A stretch of DNA of 60,186 bases, taken from the NCBI GenBank assembly GCA_023457495.1, contig JAEWLQ010000044.1, positions 1-60,186 of the forward strand, given 5' to 3'. A program made the translations under genes and the position numbers. Source of the DNA: Pseudomonadota bacterium (GTDB lineage Bacteria; Pseudomonadota; Gammaproteobacteria; Steroidobacterales; Steroidobacteraceae). The notes below the pieces were generated by a model, which searched no databases, was not told the origin of the DNA, and worked only from the letters and a program-made list of their open reading frames with translations. Below, piece after piece: positions 60,117 through 60,186 of the stretch; the first letter of the stretch is position 1; each line of letters opens with the position of its first letter.

Positions 60117-60186
60117 GCGTTGTGGGTGCCGGGTGGGAAATCGCCGAGTTTGCAGGCCGGCGCAAACTACGCGGAATCTCCCCCGG

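Noticed and set aside
1..60186. Mobile elements, prophage, CRISPR arrays, rRNA and tRNA genes
   Set aside because: No transposase, integrase, repeat-spacer pattern or RNA gene was seen. Short palindromes are the only repeat-like elements.

Overview
The window is GC-rich (about two thirds G+C by eye) and gene-dense. It looks like ordinary chromosome of a Gram-negative proteobacterium. Two TonB-dependent receptors, an OmpA-family protein, an RND efflux pump, many lipoproteins, a UrcA-family protein, TtcA, SpeA and a four-cysteine [4Fe-4S] class I fumarase suggest a gammaproteobacterium, perhaps near the Steroidobacteraceae/Nevskiales. That placement rests on family content alone. I see no rRNA, tRNA, CRISPR array, transposase, phage gene or replication origin.

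Layout. 0-5.1 kb: polyamine genes (homospermidine synthase, arginine decarboxylase SpeA) around a divergent GST/rhodanese pair. 5.1-9.2 kb: an RRM RNA-binding protein with a clear terminator, a UvrD-like helicase, a Nudix hydrolase and a small unknown gene. 9.2-13.1 kb: a coupled pair of unknown genes and a secreted S9 peptidase. 13.1-20.4 kb: a compact seven-gene minus-strand run encoding an M32 carboxypeptidase, a ceramidase-like membrane protein, TtcA, a phosphatase/ADP-ribosylglycohydrolase fusion, a zinc metallopeptidase, an ATP-grasp ligase and a lipoprotein. 20.6-27.0 kb: an RND permease and adaptor, an AraC-MGMT protein and a beta-lactamase-fold protein without its catalytic residues. 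27.1-30.3 kb: glycogen genes glgA and glgC, with a WHy/LEA lipoprotein coupled to glgC. 30.3-32.7 kb: two small exported proteins and an OmpA-family protein.

32.7-38.2 kb holds a TPR-sulfotransferase, a divergent TonB-dependent receptor and a 2OG-Fe(II) oxygenase. 38.2-39.2 kb has two divergent small secreted paralogues. 39.2-44.9 kb has a second TonB receptor divergent from an orphan multi-PAS histidine kinase. 44.9-49.4 kb has class I fumarase, NADH dehydrogenase II overlapping a ParB-like gene, and a UrcA protein. 49.5-54.7 kb has a NamZ-type muramidase, a DOMON-like protein, an exported methyltransferase-like protein, cytochrome c plus a sorbosone-dehydrogenase-like protein, and an O-methyltransferase. 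55.0-60.1 kb has an EF-hand protein, RhlE helicase and a lipoprotein with three DUF4394 repeats.

The best candidates for undescribed biology are the ATP-grasp/metallopeptidase/lipoprotein unit next to the phosphatase-ADP-ribosylglycohydrolase fusion (13.1-17.2 kb), and the sulfotransferase/TonB receptor/oxygenase trio (32.7-38.2 kb). The heptamer TAGTTAG also recurs at gene ends and twice supplies the stop codons of two convergent genes at once.
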